From JBFJWU01 sp041623475 [NCBI: bacterium] (lineage in GTDB: Bacteria > J088), in contig JBFJWU010000098.1 of assembly GCA_041623475.1 (NCBI GenBank), positions 1 through 10,142 of the forward strand: DNA of 10,142 bases. The letters run 5' to 3'. Position 1 is the stretch's first letter, and the number at the start of each line of letters is the position of its first letter. The translations under genes were made by a program, and so were the position numbers. Under the pieces are notes generated by a model that saw nothing but the letters and a program-made list of their open reading frames with translations, had not been told where the DNA came from and did no database searches. Positions 6,570 through 10,142 of this stretch are shown one piece after another.

Positions 6570-7097
6570 ATGACAATCCAACGAAAAATCTGGCTAGCGG
6601 GGATTGGCCTGATGGCCATCAGCCTGGTACCTGTGAACGCTGCGGCCCAGAAGAAAACCACGGCGGCTGACACCAAGTCAGAGAAGACGTATGGTATGAC
6701 TGCTGCCGAGATGTATCAGGAAACCGGTGCCCAGGTTGCGCGGATTCGCAAGATTGTCGAAGCCCACGGCAAGTTGCTACTGACTGCTCAGGAAACCGAT
6801 TTTCTCGTCGCCGTTGACGCGATCACAAAAGACATGGACGCCAATCGTGAACTGTTGGCACTGGCAACCGATTTATTGGCAGATTTGAAGACGGCGCTGG
6901 CGCTTGAGCGAGAAGGGGCCGGGGCGCAGATCATTTCGGCGCCGCTGGATTATCCACAGTTCCGGGAAGTGCGTATCCTCAGCGATCAGGCAGAGCAGCT
7001 ATACAGGTCCGGTTCTGATTTCCTGGAGCAACTCCAGAAGCCGACCGGAACGACGGTAAAGCGATTGGAATCGGCCGAAGAAGAGGACGAGGAGTAG
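6570..7097 (+). CDS. Small exported helical protein of unknown function
   Basis: A 175-residue protein I do not recognise. Residues 1-26 are a convincing Sec signal peptide (charged MTIQRK, a hydrophobic core, cleavage near NAAA/Q). From about 45 to 158 it is almost all predicted helix with heptad-like spacing of hydrophobic residues (TAAEMYQETGAQVARIRKIV, then LLALATDLLADLKTALALER). A short break at SAPLDYPQF (123-131) divides it, suggesting a helical hairpin or bundle. The tail is strongly acidic (ESAEEEDEE). No cysteine occurs in the mature part, and no lipobox is present. It starts seven bases after queG, so it may be cotranscribed, although a TAGAAT box at 6555-6560 could start its own message. 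Its 3' end is nine bases from that of the convergent TPR gene. A periplasmic role is likely; nothing more specific is supported. Confidence 0.72.
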   Translation: MTIQRKIWLAGIGLMAISLVPVNAAAQKKTTAADTKSEKTYGMTAAEMYQETGAQVARIRKIVEAHGKLLLTAQETDFLVAVDAITKDMDANRELLALATDLLADLKTALALEREGAGAQIISAPLDYPQFREVRILSDQAEQLYRSGSDFLEQLQKPTGTTVKRLESAEEEDEE

Positions 7098-7106
7098 CCG
7101 GACAGG

Positions 7107-8837
7107 CTATTGATCGGCGGTTGCCGGCTTTCGTGACGTTGTCTGTTGGCTTGATATATCCAGCAATCCGGGTAGTTGTCCCTGCCCCGGCTGCCAGTCT
7201 AATGCCCGCTGGGCACCGACTACGTCTCCCAGTTTAAACAAGACAATACTCATTGTCGGGCCCAGGTCGGGGTGGTCGTTGTCCAGGGCCCAGGCTTCGG
7301 TAAGTGCCGCACGGGCTTCCTTGAATTTTTCTGCCTTGACCAGTTCTGTTGCTCTCAAGAACGCGATATCAAATCGGCCTGGTATTAACTTCATTGCCTC
7401 GGCCAGTGTTTCCGCCGCTTTATCGTGGGACTCCAGATCGCTAAGGATCGCCGCCTGAAAGACGTTGATGTCCGGAGGCGGTCGGTCGGCATTCTTTGCC
7501 TGTTGGAACGCAAAAACCGCTTCACGCAAAGTTCCGGCCCGGAAGGTGTCCTCTTGCAGGTCAGCCATTGCCGTCAATATCTTGCCTTCGAGGTAATATC
7601 CCATCGCGTAACGCGGCGCAAGTTCCTGGGCTTTTTCTGCAGATTTTCGCGCCAGGTTCAAGTGTTCCAGGCGTTCCTCGATCGCGCTCAGGCCCGCCTT
7701 CAGCAGGAGTGCTTCCGCCAGGCGTGACCAGGCAAGTACAAATTTCAAGTTGCCCTTGATCGCAACCTTGAATTCCCGTATCGCAGCGTCAACATTTTCT
7801 CGTTCCAGTTCGATGACGCCCAGCGCGAAATGGGCGGCGGAATCAATAGTGATTTCAGTATTCTTGAGCGCCGGCAATAACTCGACTGCACGGCGTTTGT
7901 AGAGCTCGCTGGTTCTGTATTTGCCGGTCTGGTACCCGATCTCAGCAATCTGGAAATAGGTTCTCGCGATCTCTGACGGTGGAATCTGGATTCCAGTCTG
8001 CTGGCGAATAAGTACCCGGCGCAAATGTCTTTCTGCAGATCCGTATTGCCCTATCTTCTGGTACAAATCTGCCATAACAAGATGCAGGTAAGGATCTTCG
8101 GGCGCGCGTTTCAATGCTTCGCGATACCATTTTTCGGCATCGTCGTAGAACCCTTGTACTTCGTAAATCAATCCCATTGCTGCGGGGGATGCCGGATCTT
8201 CACGGTCGTCGGCCGCAATCTGGTGGAACTTCTTCTGTGCCTTGGGCAGGTCTTCGCGGGCAAAATCAATTAACGCACCGGAATACTGCAGCCTCGGGTC
8301 TTCTTCGCCCATTCGTTGCAACAGTTCTGCGTGCAGTCGCTCGGCGCGATCCCATCGTCCCAGCAACATATACGCGTCCAGCAACGTTCTCTTGGCATCC
8401 TCCATTTCCGGGGATAACTCGAGGGCCCGGTTCAGTGCCGGTGTTGCAAATCCAATACTGCCCTGGGCAATATACGCCATCGCCAGATGGAAATGAAAGT
8501 GGGCCACGTCGGGTTCGTGACCCGTTGCCCATTTGAACTGAATAATAGCGTCGTCCAGTCGCCCCTGGGCCATCAGGAGGATCCCGAGCGCATCCCTGGC
8601 TTCCCCGTATTCCGGAGACAATTCGACCGCATTCTTGAGCAATGACATCGCCGAATCAATATTTCCGGCCCGCAACTCTTTGAACGCATCGTCGACCCAT
8701 TCCGATGCAACAGACCGGCGCGCTTTGGGGTCATCCCCGACAAACGCCGCACCACAGCCTCCTATGACGGCTGGCAGAACTGTAAAATGTAGCGATGCAA
8801 TCGCTAAAAACGCGAGTCTTAGTCCCCTGGCTGGCAT
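7107..8837 (-). CDS. TPR-repeat lipoprotein
   Basis: A 576-residue exported protein built of tetratricopeptide repeats. The first 28 residues are a lipoprotein signal (MPARGLRLAF, a hydrophobic core, lipobox IGGC with Cys28), so it should be anchored by lipid to the envelope. TPR units are clear at about 45-75, 79-108, 113-142, 147-176, 218-246, 251-275, 334-362 and 366-408, and weaker ones run to about 545; examples are ALGILLMAQGRLDDAIIQFK and MGLIYEVQGFYDDAEKWYRE. The final 25 residues are polar and disordered. TPR lipoproteins usually act as scaffolds for envelope complexes (PilF/Pgf, NlpI or exopolysaccharide export types), but no specific family is recognised. The start at 8837 is supported by the intact signal peptide and CAGGAG ten bases upstream. 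It overlaps the divergent amidase by 43 bases. Confidence 0.85.
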   Translation of the reverse strand: MPARGLRLAFLAIASLHFTVLPAVIGGCGAAFVGDDPKARRSVASEWVDDAFKELRAGNIDSAMSLLKNAVELSPEYGEARDALGILLMAQGRLDDAIIQFKWATGHEPDVAHFHFHLAMAYIAQGSIGFATPALNRALELSPEMEDAKRTLLDAYMLLGRWDRAERLHAELLQRMGEEDPRLQYSGALIDFAREDLPKAQKKFHQIAADDREDPASPAAMGLIYEVQGFYDDAEKWYREALKRAPEDPYLHLVMADLYQKIGQYGSAERHLRRVLIRQQTGIQIPPSEIARTYFQIAEIGYQTGKYRTSELYKRRAVELLPALKNTEITIDSAAHFALGVIELERENVDAAIREFKVAIKGNLKFVLAWSRLAEALLLKAGLSAIEERLEHLNLARKSAEKAQELAPRYAMGYYLEGKILTAMADLQEDTFRAGTLREAVFAFQQAKNADRPPPDINVFQAAILSDLESHDKAAETLAEAMKLIPGRFDIAFLRATELVKAEKFKEARAALTEAWALDNDHPDLGPTMSIVLFKLGDVVGAQRALDWQPGQGQLPGLLDISSQQTTSRKPATADQ

Positions 8838-10000
8838 CGGTGTTCTGGCTCCTGACAGTGCCGGTTGGCATCAACGCGTCTGGTAAGGCGTCGCCGGTTA
8901 TTCTAGCAATGGGGGGGACCAGTTGCCAGATCCACAACGCCGTTTTATACGAAGGGGATGTCTTTCTACGCCTGAGCGATGTGGCGGCGTGCCAGGGCGG
9001 TACGGCGCAATTGAATCCTACTCGGGGTGTTATCGATGCACGGATCAACGGTGAGCTGCTGACGATCTGGCCCTGGGGAGACCCGGTTGCTGTTCGCAAC
9101 GGCCTGGAAATCATCACGCTTCCCGAGAATCCATGGTTCTGGCACGAAGGCGGTTTTTACGTGCGGCCGGAAATGGTCGAGGTCTGGTCCGGTATGGCAA
9201 TCGGGATGCGGACCGAGCCGGAATTAATGGCGATCAGGCTGAAAACACCGGTTACTTATGCGACGGATACCGCGATTCGTGGCCCGTCGAAAGGGCTGAA
9301 GATCCTGATTGATCCCGGGCATGGCGGTGACGACGAAGGTGCGGTCGACGACACCGGAACCCCGGAGAAAGAAATTGTCCTGGCTGTTGGTGCGCGCCTT
9401 GCTGCGTTGCTGGACGCGATGGGGTTTGACGTGAAGATGACACGAAATTCGGATACGTATCCGACCTTGCAGGAGCGCGTCGAACTGGCCAATGACTGGG
9501 ACGCAGATCTAATGCTGTCGCTGCATTGCAACAGCGCACCCCGGAAATCAGCAACAGGGATCGAGACATATATCCTCAGTCGGACTGCCAGTGACCCGAG
9601 GGCGCTCGCGCTTGCCCAGTTTGAGAACGCGTACGAAGACAAACAGGTTGACAGCGGCGGACTCGTCGGCCAGATATTGGGAGACGTTGCGCGAGAGGCA
9701 CAGGAGAACACCGCATCACGACTGGCATCGGTATTCCATCGTGAATTTATTTCCGAACTGACGGTCGAAGATCGAGGTGTCCGGAAAGCTCCATTCTTCG
9801 TGTTGGCTGGAACAACGATGCCCGCATTCCTGGTCGAACTGGGTTTCCTGTCCAACGCCGAGGAAGCTCAACTGCTGCGGGATTCCAATTATCAGAAGGA
9901 ACTTGCAGGTGCGATTGCGGCGGCGGTTGTTGAGATCGCTCCATTCTTGAAGATGCGCGCCGGTACGGACAGTGGACGTGACAAAGGACAGGCCTGGTGA
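8795..10000 (+). CDS. N-acetylmuramoyl-L-alanine amidase (Amidase_3, AmiC type)
   Basis: A 401-residue exported zinc enzyme that cuts the bond between N-acetylmuramic acid and the L-alanine of the peptide stem in peptidoglycan. Residues 1 to about 28 are a Sec signal peptide. Residues 45-150 look like a copper-amine-oxidase-N-like stalk domain (FLRLSDVAACQGGT, then GGFYVRPEMVEVW), not the usual AMIN domain; this assignment is moderate. The catalytic domain spans 168-385. Zinc ligands are His176 (DPGHGG), Glu191 (PEKEIVL) and His244 (SLHCNS), and the catalytic Glu349 lies in FLVELGFLSN; all are present. The insert at about 270-330 may be the regulatory helix region found in AmiC-type enzymes. 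The start at 8795 gives an intact signal peptide, but no Shine-Dalgarno is seen; TAAAAT lies six bases upstream of the ATG. The stop overlaps the next gene (GTGA). Confidence 0.92.
   Translation: MQSLKTRVLVPWLASVFWLLTVPVGINASGKASPVILAMGGTSCQIHNAVLYEGDVFLRLSDVAACQGGTAQLNPTRGVIDARINGELLTIWPWGDPVAVRNGLEIITLPENPWFWHEGGFYVRPEMVEVWSGMAIGMRTEPELMAIRLKTPVTYATDTAIRGPSKGLKILIDPGHGGDDEGAVDDTGTPEKEIVLAVGARLAALLDAMGFDVKMTRNSDTYPTLQERVELANDWDADLMLSLHCNSAPRKSATGIETYILSRTASDPRALALAQFENAYEDKQVDSGGLVGQILGDVAREAQENTASRLASVFHREFISELTVEDRGVRKAPFFVLAGTTMPAFLVELGFLSNAEEAQLLRDSNYQKELAGAIAAAVVEIAPFLKMRAGTDSGRDKGQAW
8900..8929 (-). promoter_or_regulatory. Possible promoter for the TPR lipoprotein gene
   Basis: On the - strand, CTGGCA (8929-8924) and TAGAAT (8905-8900) are 18 bases apart. 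The predicted start of transcription is near 8893, 56 bases before the ATG at 8837. It lies inside the amidase coding region, as it must if the two divergent genes overlap. The -10 (5 of 6) is better than the -35 (4 of 6). Confidence 0.42.
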
Positions 10001-10142
10001 CCGGGAAACCTGAGAAAGTGCTGCTCGCGACCCGAAACCAGGGCAAAGTCCGGGAAATGACCGAAATGCTGGCACCGCTGGACATTCAATTGGTCGGCGT
10101 ATCGGATCTGGAGACCGCACTTGGCGACCCGGGCGACGTGCC
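9997..10142 (+). CDS. rdgB: RdgB/HAM1 non-canonical purine NTP pyrophosphatase, N-terminal part (cut by window)
   Basis: The first 48 residues of a cytoplasmic enzyme that hydrolyses XTP, dITP and ITP to the monophosphates, cleaning the nucleotide pool. The signature VLLATRNQGKVREM (8-21) is the nucleotide-binding ATxNxGKxxE motif of the family. It is followed by an LxPLxIxLVGVSDL segment, also typical. The start is a GTG at 9997 that overlaps the amidase stop as GTGA, with AAGGA eight bases upstream (9984-9988), so the two are probably translationally coupled. The rest of the gene is beyond the window. The family assignment rests on the N-terminus alone but the motif is characteristic. Confidence 0.87.
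   Translation, partial: MTGKPEKVLLATRNQGKVREMTEMLAPLDIQLVGVSDLETALGDPGDV

Noticed and set aside
7096-7135. A possible terminator between the convergent genes (AGCCGG and CCGGCT)
   Set aside because: The stem is only 6 bp with a loop of over 20 bases and no proper U run follows on either strand.
8911-8917. A run of seven G in the amidase, a possible slippage or frameshift point
   Set aside because: The reading frame is intact across it and the downstream domain is complete, so there is no evidence of phase variation or error.
9256-9855. A 199-codon open frame on the - strand opposite the amidase
   Set aside because: Its Ser/Arg-rich low-complexity translation is typical of the complement of a coding frame, and the + strand holds all catalytic residues of the amidase.

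Overview
The window is ordinary bacterial chromosome at roughly mid-50s percent GC, densely packed, from a Gram-negative that respires. The signs are a multi-subunit Alternative Complex III (ACIII), Sec and lipoprotein signal peptides, a periplasmic-type amidase, and an AgmX/PglI C-terminal-domain protein. ACIII together with an AgmX-type domain suggests Myxococcota or another deltaproteobacterial-type lineage. That placement is inference; no rRNA or other marker gene is present.

Region 1 (1-4061, + strand) is the 3' part of an ACIII operon: the end of actB (Fe-S domain), then actC, actD, actE and actF. Each junction overlaps by 4 or 14 bases, so the genes are probably translationally coupled. 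The complex oxidises menaquinol or quinol and passes electrons to a c-type cytochrome or an oxidase. The operon ends at a strong intrinsic terminator, and no oxidase genes follow in the window.

Region 2 (4058-5294, - strand) holds two short genes read toward actF. One is a secreted protein with an AgmX/PglI C-terminal-type domain, with its own sigma70-like promoter; its 3' end contains the actF terminator. The other is a stand-alone SCP2 sterol/lipid-carrier-like protein with its own terminator, a good promoter, and a perfect 28-bp palindrome just downstream of the predicted start of transcription, probably a repressor operator.

Region 3 (5588-7097, + strand) is queG (last step of queuosine synthesis in tRNA), then a small secreted helical protein of unknown function.

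Region 4 (7107-10142) is a TPR-repeat lipoprotein on the - strand, head-to-head with an AmiC-type N-acetylmuramoyl-L-alanine amidase on the + strand. The two coding regions overlap by 43 bases at their 5' ends. The amidase is coupled by a GTGA overlap to the start of an RdgB/HAM1 (XTP/dITP) pyrophosphatase gene cut off by the window end.

No stretch over 300 bases lacks a gene. I see no tRNA, rRNA, CRISPR array, insertion sequence or phage gene. I found no clearly new multi-gene system. The most interesting signals are regulatory and architectural: the palindrome and promoter at the SCP2 gene, the terminator inside a convergent coding region, and the overlapping divergent signal peptides.
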